Shown here piece after piece: positions 45,439 to 57,375 of a DNA stretch of 64,000 nt. The DNA lies in NCBI GenBank assembly GCA_001972305.1, contig BDDD01002926.1, positions 1-64,000 of the forward strand. Reading direction: 5' to 3'. Source of the DNA: Cephalotus follicularis (lineage: Eukaryota > Streptophyta > Magnoliopsida > Oxalidales > Cephalotaceae). The notes below the pieces were generated by a model. That model did not search any database. It saw only the letters and a list, made by a program, of their open reading frames with translations, and was not told the DNA's origin. A program made the translations under genes and the position numbers. Positions within the stretch are counted from its first letter, which is position 1. Every line of letters begins with the position of its first letter.

Positions 45439-46793
45439 TGTAAGGTCGATGATAGGTCCACAAAAGCTACCAAGAGGGGGGTGAATTGGTTATGCGAAAA
45501 ATAACCACCTCTTTTTGAAACTTAAAAACAAGAGTGATAAAAGCAATCAAACTTTAACCGATGCAAGCAAACAATAAATCAAAATACACTTAAACAATTA
45601 TAAACAAGAAAATAACTTGCAAATAATTAAAAGAGTAAGAGATAGTGAGTGCGAACAAGTTTTATATTGGTTCGGCCCAATGATGCCTACGTCCACTCTC
45701 CCAAGCAGCAACTTGAGGTTCCACTAGAACGTAATCCCTTTGATCACAAATAGTTTCTCTGGATTTTTACAAGTTCAATCCTAACTTGGACTTTTGCGAG
45801 TTCAATCCTAACTCGGATTTTTTTGGAAGCTAAATCCTAACTTGAGTAAGGTACTAACGACCTTGGGTATACAATGATTTCTGAATGTTTGAAGTGTTTA
45901 AAACCTCTCAAAATGTTGAATAACAGAAAACACTGAAGCTCAGAATCTCAGAAAATAAGAACTTAGCAAACTACAACTTTTTCTTGCTCTTTGTATTGCT
46001 TGGATATTGCTTGCTTTTGTTTGATTGTTTTTCTTCATGGATTCAGCCTCTATTTATAGCCTTCTGAGGAAAATAGTCATTGCTAGAGTTCAGGGACTGA
46101 TCAGAGAGCCATTGGAGCTATTCAGGGAAAGGATCACCATTTCAGTACCTTCAAAATTTGCAGATTCTGTGTTTAGCTGTCATTGGCGTTGACGTGTACG
46201 CATGGCGTTGACGTCTATCCTCTTATACGTTGACTCCTATTGCTTTCTACATTAATACTTCAAGCTTCTCTTCAGCATCATTTGTATTCACGTTGACGCA
46301 CATACATATCGTTGATGCTAATATAATTTGAGTTGACTCCATAATATCTTTGCGTTAACATCCAAACCTACTTTCTGAAATGTGCATCATTTACGTTGAC
46401 GTCCAATTTTGGCGTTGAAGTCTTCAGACAAGGTGTTGATGGCACTTATTTTCTACGTTGACGTCCAAGCCATTGTCATTGTCATCTTCCTCAAAAAGTT
46501 GACGTAAATCATAATTTCGCAGCACGTTGACACGGATAGTGAATATCGTTGACTAGAATCATCTTTTCAATCCCAGAACGAGTATCCATTCCCAGAACGT
46601 CGACGTATAGAATATAAGCATTGACACCCAAAGTACTGATATGCAAGTTTAAGCTTTATTGTAACACAAGTTATCTTTTTTACAGTGCAAGTTAACTTTG
46701 TTAGCTGAATATTTCACATCAAACACACATATTAGGTGTTTTGTAATCATCAAAACAAAGGATAAACAAGGATTATAACATATAATGTCAACA
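45439..46793 (-). mobile_element. SIRE-like LTR in G2, beside C2
   Basis: On the minus strand it starts TGTTGACATTATATG and ends ATCGACCTTACA. It has a TATA box CTATAAATAG (46050-46059) and a GTTGACG-type cluster upstream of it (46185-46640). The end features (GTGGACGTAGGC segment, TTCACCCCCC segment) resemble element A. It is 14 bp from C2. Flanks TACCT and GTAGA do not match, so there is no TSD. No internal region is attached. Confidence 0.65.
46185..46640 (-). promoter_or_regulatory. TTGACG/CGTCAACG motif cluster in the SIRE-like LTR
   Basis: About fourteen copies of GCGTTGACGT, ACGTTGACGTC, ACGTTGACGC and ACGTCGACGT lie in 455 bp, upstream of the TATA box in LTR polarity. Most have TTGACG on the plus strand, the decayed form of TCGACG. 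CGTCGACG itself survives at about 46598. Confidence 0.5.
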
Positions 46794-47332
46794 GTAGAGT
46801 ATATGGATAAATCAGAGTGGTGTAATAGGCATGCGTAATGGATTCGGGAATCTCATCGCAGTTGGGATGAACATCTGCCATTAGTAGAACTCCCAGTAAG
46901 ATATCATGTATCACATGATATGTCCATATCTCAATACTAAGAAAATATCCTCCAGATCCTTCTCGCGAGCTACAATATGAGCCGTTAGAGTTAAGGACAT
47001 ATACGACCTTGAGGGGAACTCATGCATATTTAGAGATGGTTTTAGAATGATATGGACGCTGAATGATTATGGATGAGTTGTATGGTCATGGATCGAATGG
47101 TAATGGATCAAATGGCTATGGATTAACTGGCTAAGGAACAAGGTAATGCCTTAACATAAGTGTTATGGCAATGTCATGGGCTTGAGAAAGCCACATGGGA
47201 CATGAGGGGGCATGTGACACCCCACTAAGAGTGCGCAAAGAGGAAAGGGCTATCCATGAGGTGAAGCCACTGTACCCTCACATGTTTTAACCAAGGGAAT
47301 CTCGGGTCGAGATTTCTTTAAGGAGGGGAGGA
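46794..47332 (+). pseudogene. G2 integrase end and 3' untranslated region
   Basis: ACVMDSGIS and, after a frame change, WDEHLPLVEL match the gypsy integrase C-terminal core (family WDEHLPLVEFSYNN), around 46830-46895. No other integrase, chromodomain or RNase H sequence is recognised, so a large part of pol is missing between 26725 and here. A polypurine tract (AAGGAGGGGAGGA, 47320-47332) precedes the LTR. Confidence 0.6.
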
Positions 47333-49842
47333 TGTAATGCCTAAAATGGCCAATAAAGCCTATTTATAATGCGTGATAGTAAGGCCCTATGTTTGCATTA
47401 TTATTGCGATTATTTTAGGGGCTGTTTGGATAATTAATATCACAATGCATGGAATAAACGAGACCCAGGCCTTAGTATTTTACTGGTATATACCAAGAAG
47501 GAGGCAAGTGGCTAAAGGAAAGAGGGAAAGGACACAGGCGCATAATGCGCCGTATGAAGAAAGAAAGGGAGAGAACAGTGGGAGAGAAAGAGAGAGAGAG
47601 AGAGAGGGAGATGGGCACCAGAGAAGAAGAGAGAGACGCCGGTGGGCGAGATGGCGAACGTCACGGCGGTTCCTCCATGGCCGATAACCTTCCTCTTCCT
47701 TTTCCTCTCTTTTCTTTTTTCCTTATCCCCGGCACCTTGCGCACTGTCGCCTCTGCCATGCGTTCCCCCACTGGTAATCATCACAGGTGGAGCCGGTCTT
47801 CACCTAGAAGGTTGGATACACCAATATCAGTGATAGTTTAGGTGTCGTTCGATCGGATTCCAGAGCCGAGTCGACTGAGTGGGTTTAACTCGCTACCGCC
47901 TATGACCACGCGATAAGCGTCGAGTCTAGGGCAGGGATACATTAATCTGATGATGGTGTGGCATTTTTGGGTGTTGACCGAAGTTCTGGAAGACCGATGA
48001 GTCAACTCAGTGAGTTGAACTAACTGCCGTCCGTGACAATGCGTGTCGCGGTGAGTCTCCGGCAGCATTGTGTAGATCACCCAATGTGGAGTCATTTTAT
48101 GGGTGTTGCCAAAGCTTGGTGTGTTGGCCGGAATCTAGCCGAAGCTTTAGTGGCGGTAGTGCTTGGTTTCCATGCATAGAGTGTAATGGAAACATGTTGT
48201 ACATACAGGGTAAAGGAAATGGTCAAGGATGGAGGGTTTACGAGCTCAATTGCTAAGAGGTAGGTTATACTATTGCTTGCGCTCATGCATTACGAATGGA
48301 TTGTACGAACATGCATGTTCATTGATGATTGTGTGCTAAATATATGGTTATGGTTATGCATGCTTTCATGGTTTATGGCAACGGGTAGGGTTAAACGGAG
48401 GGAAACAGAGATTAAAGGGAAATCGGAGAGTTTGGGATTTTTACCCATTCTCCATTTTCTCTCAATCTAAGGGTTATGGATATGGTTTTAAATGGTTTTA
48501 AAGCTGGTTTTGTGTTGTAAATGATGGGTGAAGCTTATAGCTCCCTTTGAGTTGAATTATGAAGGATTTAAACCAGTTTTCACGAATTTCACAGTGTTGA
48601 CAGTGGCCCAGGGCATCAACGTGTTCTTCGTGCGTGTTGACGTGTTCTTGAGTGCCCAGACCGTCGACGCATTAGCTATGCGTTGACGCCATATGTGTTT
48701 CTTCGCGTTCCCATGCTAACTAGCATGATGCGTTAAGGGGGAAATGGGAAAGAGGGACATAAGCGTCGACGCTTTCAGTAAGCATTGACACCTTATGTGT
48801 TATGAGTATCTGACGCTTAGTGCATGCGTCGATGCCAAAGGCACGATACCTTGACCGTCGACGCATAGCGCAAAGTGTCGACGCTCAGACGTTACGCGTC
48901 GACACCTAAACTTTACGCGTAAATGCCTTAAGCCCCTGTTTTACTTAGCCAAGTTTTACAGTTTTCAACCCAAATGACTTTCTTTCAAAAGGGACTCCAT
49001 GGGAAGCCTCCCTAAGGCCTTGTAGCCGATGGAAATCCTACCTTAACACTTTTAAACTATGGATTTCTCTTTGAATCAATCCTTAAAGAAAGTTTTATGA
49101 AAAGGGGTTTTTATACAAATGGCTTTCAAGAAGGGTCAGGATAGCTCGATTGGGACATCTGGACGCGGATATCCTAATTAGACTACCTCTCCATGATTTT
49201 ATGGATTTGAAAGACTTTTCAATAAAAAGTTAGGGCAGCTTAGTCTGGACATCTGGACGTGAATATCCTATTTAGACTTCCTCTCCATTGTTTTCAACTC
49301 CGATAGGGACCAACAAAATGGAAATGGTTTATGAAAAAAAGGAAAAGGGTTTATGGTTATGGAAAAGGGTTTAGGGTTATGGAAAGGGTAATGGTTATGA
49401 AAAGGGTTTTTGATGGATGTGAGTCCTATGAGATCCTTTATAGTAGGTCCCTATTTTTTAAATGGAATATGGTTATGGTTTAAGGGTATGGTACGGTTAT
49501 GGTTTGTTATAGATGAGACCTTTCGGGATAACCCATTCATAATCTTCATTTCCATCATGAAGTATTATGGGTGTAGACCACATATTATGGATATGGATTC
49601 CTCCTTTGCTTGATGACCTTTGGGCATCACCGTATTGTAGACTGATAGGGTATGCTATGTATATTGCACAGATCGCATAGATCTATCAGGGTTTAGGGTT
49701 GATCGAGCTGAGCTCCTTCAGGATTGAGTCTCCGGCCCCCTCAGGGGCTAGTACCTTCGGGACTAGTATTATGGTTTTAGGGTAGACCTTGCTGAGCTCC
49801 TTCAGGATTTAGTCGCAGGTCCACTTAGGGAGTATGTGGCTA
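47333..49842 (+). repeat. G2 3' LTR, truncated at its end
   Basis: It starts TGTAATGCCTAAAATGG, matching 20809. Equivalents of the 5' LTR are in the same order, including the TCGACG cluster (48595-48925) and the TATGGTTATGG repeats. It stops at about 49842 (GTGGCTAG, equivalent to 23395), missing about 985 bp, and passes directly into the C1 LTR. Several short indels versus the 5' copy. Confidence 0.85.
48595..48925 (+). promoter_or_regulatory. TCGACG-type motif cluster in the G2 3' LTR
   Basis: Copies include GTTGACAG, GCGTTGACG, CCGTCGACGC, GCGTCGACGCT, GTGTCGACGCT and CGTCGACACC. Same position and order as 22090-22445. Confidence 0.55.
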
Positions 49843-50368
49843 GTTTTTCATCTTATTGATGGCGTTGACGCCTAGATAATATGAGATGCAAGGCATTGAC
49901 ACCTAGACAGGCTGATGCTCGGCTGCAGTAGGAGAGAGAAAGTCTGACTATAAAAGCTTCAGAGAAGCTTCTTCAACACACTTTTGACTTTCTTCTTTCT
50001 CTCTCTTCCCTGTCGTGCATTCTCTTCTTCCTACTTGCATATGCGTCGACACCTATCGCCTACACGTCGATGCCTACGTCGCCTGGTACGATTTGCAGCC
50101 ATTTTCAAGTCTCCTTTCACCACTTAAAGGTCATTATAGGTGGAGATAACTTGTACACTGCATCATATCTACACCTAGAGTGATTTAGTATAGGTCTAAA
50201 CACTCGGATTGCATTTTTGGTTCTCCCATCCGTGGTTTTTGGAGGATCTTGGAGCTTTTGGGGATAAAGAGTAGAGGGAGCTTGTCTTGAAGGAAGGAGT
50301 CTTCACCATTGGTAAGAACCACTTCTTCTTCTCCCTTTTGTGGCGTCATGGCAGTGGGTGGGTGCTAG
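49843..50368 (+). repeat. C1 3' LTR, first segment
   Basis: It matches 8623-9150 of the 5' LTR, including the GCGTTGACGCCTAGATAATATGAG segment, the CTATAAAAG box (49948-49956) and the 'CTTGTCTTGAAGGAAGGAGTC' segment. Everything equivalent to 7329-8622 is missing. Ends at the E insertion. Confidence 0.8.
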
Positions 50369-51800
50369 TGTAACACCCCTGGGCGGCGGAAGTCGTTACA
50401 TGTCATAAAAAAAGACCTATCAACATAGCATAACTTAACTGAACATAAACATTACTTTATTAGCCAAAACGTGGCAGTCATAGCATAACTGAAAAACTGT
50501 TGAAAACTTAAAACTTAACTTTTCGGAAAACTTAAACATATTTCAAAAGTAACTTAAATAAACATAAACCATTAAGTATCTTTTTGTTCATGACCAACTC
50601 TAACAGTAAACATATGGGATCACACTCCTAGGGATCCAGAACATAAAGGTGATCATCTCTCATTTACACATTCCCCCGTTTCTCCTGATAACCTGCCACA
50701 TGGAAAACAAAACGTGGCTGAGCAAACCTCAGTACGGATAAAGAAAGTAAAAGCAGTAAACAATAATTTTAAAAGCAGTAAAATTTCAATAAAACTCGTA
50801 ACAGAAATCTTAAGCAATTAAAAACAGTTTAATCATTCTTTGAAATCATATTAGAATTTCCATAAAATACCAATTTCATATATTTTAAAACATTTACGAA
50901 ACATTTCAAAAACATCATTTCATGATTCATACTGAGTCACATACATATAACATTTCATAACATATATTGGCAACGGAGGCGCTAATTCCACATGCCCATT
51001 AGAATTGAAGTGTACGACACTACACAAGTCAATTCTCATATATCATTTCATATCACATATTCATATACTAGAATCGATTCATACGCCTCTATCATACATA
51101 GCGGATCCATAAATCCACCTCATGGGATTTATTCATAACATTGAGAGACGCCGTAGACTAATCAAACCGCTACGGAAGTGTCATGTCCCCGTGCCAGGCC
51201 TACGACATGCCTATGGTACGCCCCATAGGTGGGTACAATGCTCAGTATTAGATCACTTTAAAAACACATAAATATGCTTTCTAAAAACATATTTGAAAAT
51301 CGTTCACCAAAGATATCATAACATACATTTCATAGTCAAAACACCAACCCATTTAATTTCCGCTATAAGGAGATGATCATTTCATAACATATCGTAATGT
51401 ATCATAGCATAAGAATAAAGTAAGGAACATTTAAATTCATAAAATGTCAAAAACAAACTTTATTTTCGAAACATATCAAAACCATAAAACATAACCAAGT
51501 TCATAAAACGAAGGAACATAGCATAAAACAAAACTGATTTTAGCTCGATAAAACCAGATAGCCAAAGAACGATAGAAATCCGTATCTTATGCGTTCACAA
51601 AAGCACTTACGGAAAGATTGTTAAATCAACTCCCCTTTTGAAGCACAAGAATCTAAAAAGACACCAAAACTACTCATATAAGGGTCTGAGAATTATTAGA
51701 GACATAAAAAAGATTCATTACAGTGCTTAGAAAAAGACCCAGATTGATCCGAAGGACAAACAGATTAAAACAGTTGAAAACAGAAATTTTCTGGGAAAAA

Positions 51801-51990
51801 CAGCCAACTGTCACAGAGCACTAGTCGACTAATCATAAGGGCCAGTAGACTACTCAAAATAGGCTGCAGGCAATCGACTGTGAAAGAGGTCCAGCCGACT
51901 GTACATAGCAAGGTAGTCGACTGATTCATACAAACAGCCGACTACACAACACAAGACAGTCGACTGTCCATCAAAACAGCCGACTGTTTT
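51801..51990 (-). repeat. AGTCGACTG-type motif cluster in the E 3' LTR
   Basis: About ten copies of CCAACTG, TAGTCGACTA, CAATCGACTG, CAGCCGACTG and CAGTCGACTG, spaced 15-25 bp. It shares the GTCGAC core with the other clusters but has A and T, not CG, outside the core. The 5' LTR copy at 61780-61990 has two extra AGTCGAC copies. Confidence 0.6.
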
Positions 51991-52635
51991 GCACGACAGA
52001 ACAACAGAACTTGACATTTTTCAAGACAAAAACTGCATAAACATGAATGACATCATACCAGAGGCTTATACACATATACATATGATATTGTATGATGTTT
52101 AGTTGACACAAAAAACACAGAATTGACATGGGAATACATAAGCAGTGACTTAATTTCAAAAGAAAGAAAGAACCTTTAAACATATGCATACATATAAGTC
52201 CAAATCAGATTTTCTTGTCAAGTTATCTGTCATTACTTTTAAAAACCAGATTACAGTTTATGTGAGGTGTCTAAAGGCTAACCAACTGACTTAGAACAAC
52301 AATGACAACATGGCATGAATCGACAGGAAACCAAAACAATCTTTAACAACATATTTGGCATGAATACAACATGACAAAGTGAAATAAACCATCACAGCAG
52401 GATTCACTAGCCTGTAACGGTATTAAGAACCCAGAAAATAGCAGAAAGAATACAACTAAACAATGTCAAACGGTTGTTCACAGGGACAAAAGAGAAGAGA
52501 ACAAATACACAACTCAAAGCTTGCCAAGGAAAGTATAACCATAAGACAACAAAAGACATCAAACAAACCTGATATTGATGAAGACCGAAACAACACAAGA
52601 ACACAACAATCTCAGCTTGCACTTTCGGCAGTGAC

Positions 52636-55077
52636 TATTGGAACCCAGGAACGGTCCCGGTCGATTTTGTGTCTAGGATGCAAGTGCGTATAATTTAAAT
52701 TTTTCAAAAACACCAAGACACAAAGTCAAGGTCACACTTACATCTTACTACCAAAATCTATACGCATAGGATCTCCTTTTAATATTCAATCGAACAAACA
52801 AAACAGTCAAGCACACATCCACTTAACCGAAACCAATTCGGTAAACAAAAAAAAACATAAGATTAGTAACCATACCAACGTTGGCAGCTCCATCACATTG
52901 CCGCTACGCGCTTGCCGAAGAAACTTCCGGTTACCGGCTCCACTACCGGTTTTCGGCCAGTCCACGAAAACTTCAACCAAGACACCAACGGAATCCAAAA
53001 ATCTGCTCAGCTTGTTTCTGGAAGAGACGCGCCGGGAAGTGCTCCGGAAGGCGGTGAACAGCGGCGGCAACTCACTGAGTTTTGACTCAGTGTGACTCGG
53101 TCAACACCTCATTGATCGGCGACGACATATGTGAACGTCAACACCCCAATAAACGCATGGGTGGTTGAGACTCGCCGTGACTCGAGCTAAAACGCCAATT
53201 CAAGGCGCACAGTGAGTCGACTCAACAAAACGAATCCGGCCACAAACGCACTGGAAAACGCCAGGAAAAGCCTAAACTAGGGTCAAGGTGGGTAGAGCCA
53301 AAGCTTGGCTCCACCTACTGTGACTGTCGGCGGCGGAAGAGACGCCGGCATGGGAAGACGCAAAAACACGTCTCGGTCAAAGAGAGAGAGAGAAGAGAAA
53401 AAAGGAGAGAGAAGAGAGAGAGGCTTACCGTGGATGCAAGGCCGCCTCTTTCCCCGGCCACCGACACCAGCGGCGTCGACTTCTCCGGCCGGAGCGCGCC
53501 TGCAGCGCGCAATGCATGGGTCTGTGTGTTTTCTCCCCTACAGTGCATTACCCGAGCGCCATTTTGGCTTGTCCAAAACACCAAGAACAAAAAGAAGACT
53601 TAGTCTAAAAAACAATCTGTCCTCATTTTGTTTTATTCTCTTTTCTTCTTTTATTTAATATAAGTCTCTTCGTGTTTAAATTATGTGCACCCTGCACAGG
53701 GTTTGTTAAACATACTCCCACTGTGGTTTCTTTTAATATATCAATTTGACAATGCGGTGGTAAATTTAAATTAATAAATAAACCACTAATGCCAAATTAA
53801 TATATACTAGTTAAACTAGATTTTCCGCCAAGCTAGCATTTGTGCAGCATGCATCGCTTTTCCAATAATCAGGTGGGACCCGAAAGCCCGGTTTGAATCC
53901 GGGACAACTATAAATTTCCCAGAACATCCCATGAGTTCTGGTACGACTATCCCAATAGTCCCCGACTATTAAAATAGCCCCGGTGTGAATCCCATCACCC
54001 CCCGGATTCGTAGAATCAACTACGTCTATAAGTCGACATCCGGTTAAACTAGTACTTTATCCAGTCATCGGCATACGTGTCATGTATCCTACGTCATACT
54101 TGGCTCCGACCGCGACCTAGGGTTCGGAATAATGACACCCCTAGGTAAAGTCGTGATAAGTATAAATTTACGTACACATTGAGACTTTCAGCAGACCTCC
54201 CCGAAAACCCCGTTTCCATTCTGCCTATACATGATCAGGGTTTTATGAGTCTCAACGGACATAAATAATATAGAGCCGATCACCCTTCATACGGGGGTGA
54301 CGATCCCTTATTGCGAACTCGCCCATACATCTCAATGAAGCTCCCATAAAGCCTAAAGACAACCCTTTTGCCAGCACGTGGCTAGTGCTGGGGAAGGCGA
54401 AAATCAAAGCCAAGCAGTCACAACACAATGCATGTCAGCCGCTCAGGTCTAACGATACAACGTAGCTCCATGAATGGTCTACTAATCACCATAGACTATA
54501 CACTACCGAGACTATAGGAATCCTATTGACATAGGTATGACTTTCCAAATAGGTTTCCTATGGTGGGTCTGTTCAGTCTCATGCTCCTTAGCACGAACCC
54601 TGCATTATGCTTTAGGATAAATCCAAATGGTAATGAGATAATCCATCCTCCACTAAACCCAGGAGCAAGCATAATACGGCAAGTCTTTGCTGTTCATCTA
54701 TTGCCCTAAGAAAGTGAACCTATGACTTGGAACGTTCTGTCAGAAGGGAGTAAGGATCTCATTCTCATAACCTCTCAGGCATGAGATCCAACCCCTCGAA
54801 CGACAGGGCACTATATGTGTACTCGGATGACATGGTGATCATTCGATCCATTTAAGATGGTTTGGGATATACATATAGCGGGTTGCCATTGTTGATTGAA
54901 TATTCACTATTAAACACGAAAAGGAATTCAGATTGTACAAATAGAGAGTATAATATACACACATGCAGCCGCCCTTCGGCTTAAAACGATATCTCCAGTT
55001 AAGGAGTGCATCTCTTACATACATATATATTTATGCAGAGCCACCTCGTGGCATGCAGGGACACCCCTACTCTAACA
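52636..55077 (-). mobile_element. C3: solo copia LTR in the E 3' LTR, TSD GTGAC
   Basis: The LTR starts (minus) TGTTAGAGTAGGGG at 55077 and ends GGGTTCCAATA at 52636. Exact GTGAC repeats flank it at 52631-52635 and 55078-55082, and the E 5' LTR shows the uninterrupted site (GGCAGTGACAGGC, about 62626). Its core block and hairpin match the C1 and C2 LTRs. At 2442 bp it has no internal region, so it is a solo LTR. It has no GTCGAC cluster. Confidence 0.9.
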
Positions 55078-55583
55078 GTGACAGGCTAGAGGAATTCGGA
55101 TGACATATCACAATGACAAACGCATTTTTAAACGGGAAAAAGAAGAGAGAATTGAGGGATATATAAGGAATAGAGGGGAAAAAATCAAATTGATAAGGAA
55201 AGAAGAGATTGAAAACGTGTGGGATTGATAAGGGAAAGAAATAGTTACGGGAGAGGGAGAGGAAAAAGAAGGAAAGAAAAAAGAAAAGAAAAAAGAAAAA
55301 AGAAAAAAAAAAGAAAAGGATTTTAAAATAAAAGGAATTGTTTTAATAAATTTCAAAATTGTAAAATAAGGTTTGATAAAATTAAAAAGACACAAACATA
55401 AGTCCAACTCAACATTGCATTAACATACCAACATATCCAAAGTTTAGGCTGATATCAGTCAGCCCAAAACATATAGGCTCAAAACAAGGGCAACCGGACT
55501 TTATAACAAAACAAAATTAAAAGCCCGAAAACAAACATATAAAAAGTCCATAAAAGACATATACGAACAAGCAGGGTATTACA

Positions 55584-55604
55584 TCCACCCCCCCCTTTAA
55601 AAGG
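55584..55604 (-). other. E polypurine tract
   Basis: The minus strand reads TTTTAAAGGGGGGGGTGGA just before the LTR start TGTAATACCC. Confidence 0.8.
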
Positions 55605-55636
55605 ATTTCGTCCCGAAATCACAACATACACATACC

Positions 55637-57369
55637 TCAAGCAAACAAGTGCAGATATCGCTCCCGAATATGCTTCTCCAGCTTCCAAGTGGCCTCACGT
55701 TCGGGATGATTCATCCACAGAACTTTCACAAAAGGAACGGTCTTGCTACGTGTCACCTGCTCCTGTCGATCCAGAATAGCCTCAGCCTCCTCATCAAAAG
55801 ATAGGTCCTCCCGAATACTATCAAACGGATAGTGAACCACATGCGGGGGATGATACTTATAACCCATCAACAAAGACACGTGGAACAAGTTATCGACATG
55901 TGCTAACTGCGGAGGCAAAGCTAAACGATATGCAACTGCGCCTACCTTTTCCAGAACTTCGAAAGGCCCAATAAACCGCGGACTCAACTTTCCCTTCAGC
56001 CCAAAACGTCGGACTCCTTTCCAAGGTGAAACTTTCAAGAACACATGTTCACCCACTTTGAACTCCAAATCTCTCTGATGTCTGTCCGCATAACTTTTCT
56101 GTCGAGATTGAGCTGCTTTCAATCTCTCCCTTGCTATTTCCACTTTTCCATAGTGATCTGCACTAGCTCGGGTCCCTCGATAACTCGCTCTCCAACCTCA
56201 TCCCAACATGTCGGAGCTCAACACTTCTTCCCATAATGAGCTTCAAACGGAGCCATACGGATGTTAGCGTGACAATTGTTATTGCATGCAAACTCCACCA
56301 AGCTCAAATACCCGTCCCAGTTCCCAGTCCACTCCAACAGACAAGGCCTCAACATATCCTCTAATGTCTGGATGGTTCTCTCAGTCTGCCCATCTGTCTG
56401 TGGGTGGAAAGCTGTACTGTAACTGAGCCTAGTACCCCAAGCTTTCTGAAACCCTTTCCAAAACCGTGAAGTGAAACGAGGATCCCTATCCGAAACAATG
56501 GATACAGGAGTCCCATGTAGTCTCACTATCTCCTACTGAAACACCTCAGCCAAACGATCCACAAAGAAATCCTCTCGGATAGCCAATAAGTGAGCCGATT
56601 TAGTCAATCGATCCACTACAACCCAGATAGCATCGTTCCTTCTAAAAGTTCTCGGTAAACATGTAACAAAATCCATCGAAATGCTCTCCCATTTCCATAC
56701 TGGAACTTCCAAGGGCTGTAACAAACCACTAGCACACTGGTGCTCAATATTTACCTGCTGACAGATCAAACACCTCCCAACATACTCTGCTACATCACTT
56801 TTCATTCCATTCCACCAGAAATTCTTCTTCAAGTCTCTATACATTTTTGTAGAACCCGGATGTATAGAAAATGGAGAACTGTGTGCCTCTGACAAAACAG
56901 CATTTATGATAGAAGTATCTGTCGGAACACACAACCGATTACCCAGCCATATCACACCATGCTCATCCATACGAAACTCTGGTTGCTTACCCTTTTCAAC
57001 ATTCTGGACTAAGGCCCAAAGCTCACCATCATCACTCTGAGCTATCTTAATTCGAGATATAAAAGTAGGCTCTACATTCATCGTAGCAACACGACCTTCA
57101 GAACCCTGAACATACAGATGCAAATCCATCCACTCCATATCAGCTATTAACTGCGGCTGAGTAACCAAAGCCGCTACACTCCAAGAACTCTTCCGACAAA
57201 GAGCATCAGCTACCACATTTGCCTTACCAGGGTGGTACTGAATATTCATGTCATAGTCTTTAAGAAGTTCCAACCACCTTCTCTGATGCATATTCAACTC
57301 TTTCTGCGTAAAGATATACTTGAGACTCTTATGATCGGTAAAGACATCACAAGTTTCTCCGTACAAGTA
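55637..57369 (-). pseudogene. E RNase H end, integrase and chromodomain
   Basis: After the TAG at 57376-57378 (Trp codon in the family) the same frame reads RNase H ([28 protein letters not shown]) and the integrase. The zinc region ([26 protein letters not shown]) and core ([37 protein letters not shown]) carry Asp, Asp and Glu. Stops are at 56533 and 56218 (TGA; the family has CGA Arg), then a frameshift at about 56140. The last part is [20 protein letters not shown] and a chromodomain-type tail (VKVLWMNHPEREATWKLEKH, RERYLHLF). Confidence 0.87.
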
Positions 57370-57375
57370 GTGCCT

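Larger units (their letters stand above)
20809..49842 (+). mobile_element. G2: Ty3/gypsy element in C1 RT, carrying C2, G3 and a SIRE-like LTR
   Basis: The 5' LTR begins TGTAATGCCC at 20809 and ends GGGGCATGACA at 24381. PBS is 24387-24397. A highly decayed internal region is at 24382-26725 and 46794-47332, with a 3' LTR (47333-49842) beginning TGTAATGCCT after a polypurine tract. The 3' LTR lacks about its last 985 bp and joins truncated C1 LTR sequence, so no TSD can be checked. The start lies directly after the YMDD motif of C1. Confidence 0.82.
50369..55583 (-). repeat. E 3' LTR (about 2768 bp without C3)
   Basis: It starts (minus) TGTAATACCCTGC at 55583 and ends GGGGTGTTACA at 50369. 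Its copy is 60349-63143. C3 lies inside at 52636-55077. A GTCGACTG-type cluster is at 51801-51990. The GA-rich stretch (about 55250-55320) makes low-complexity Phe/Ser ORFs on the minus strand that are not genes. Confidence 0.87.

Noticed and set aside
53305-53658. ORF of 117 codons in C3, and similar Arg/Glu-rich ORFs at 21031 and 47545
   Set aside because: They lie in LTRs over GA-rich simple sequence. The frames are not conserved between LTR copies.
55108-55407. Phe/Ser-rich minus-strand ORF near a GA tract (also 62660-62956)
   Set aside because: It is low-complexity translation of a GAAAA-rich tract in the E LTR, with no domain.
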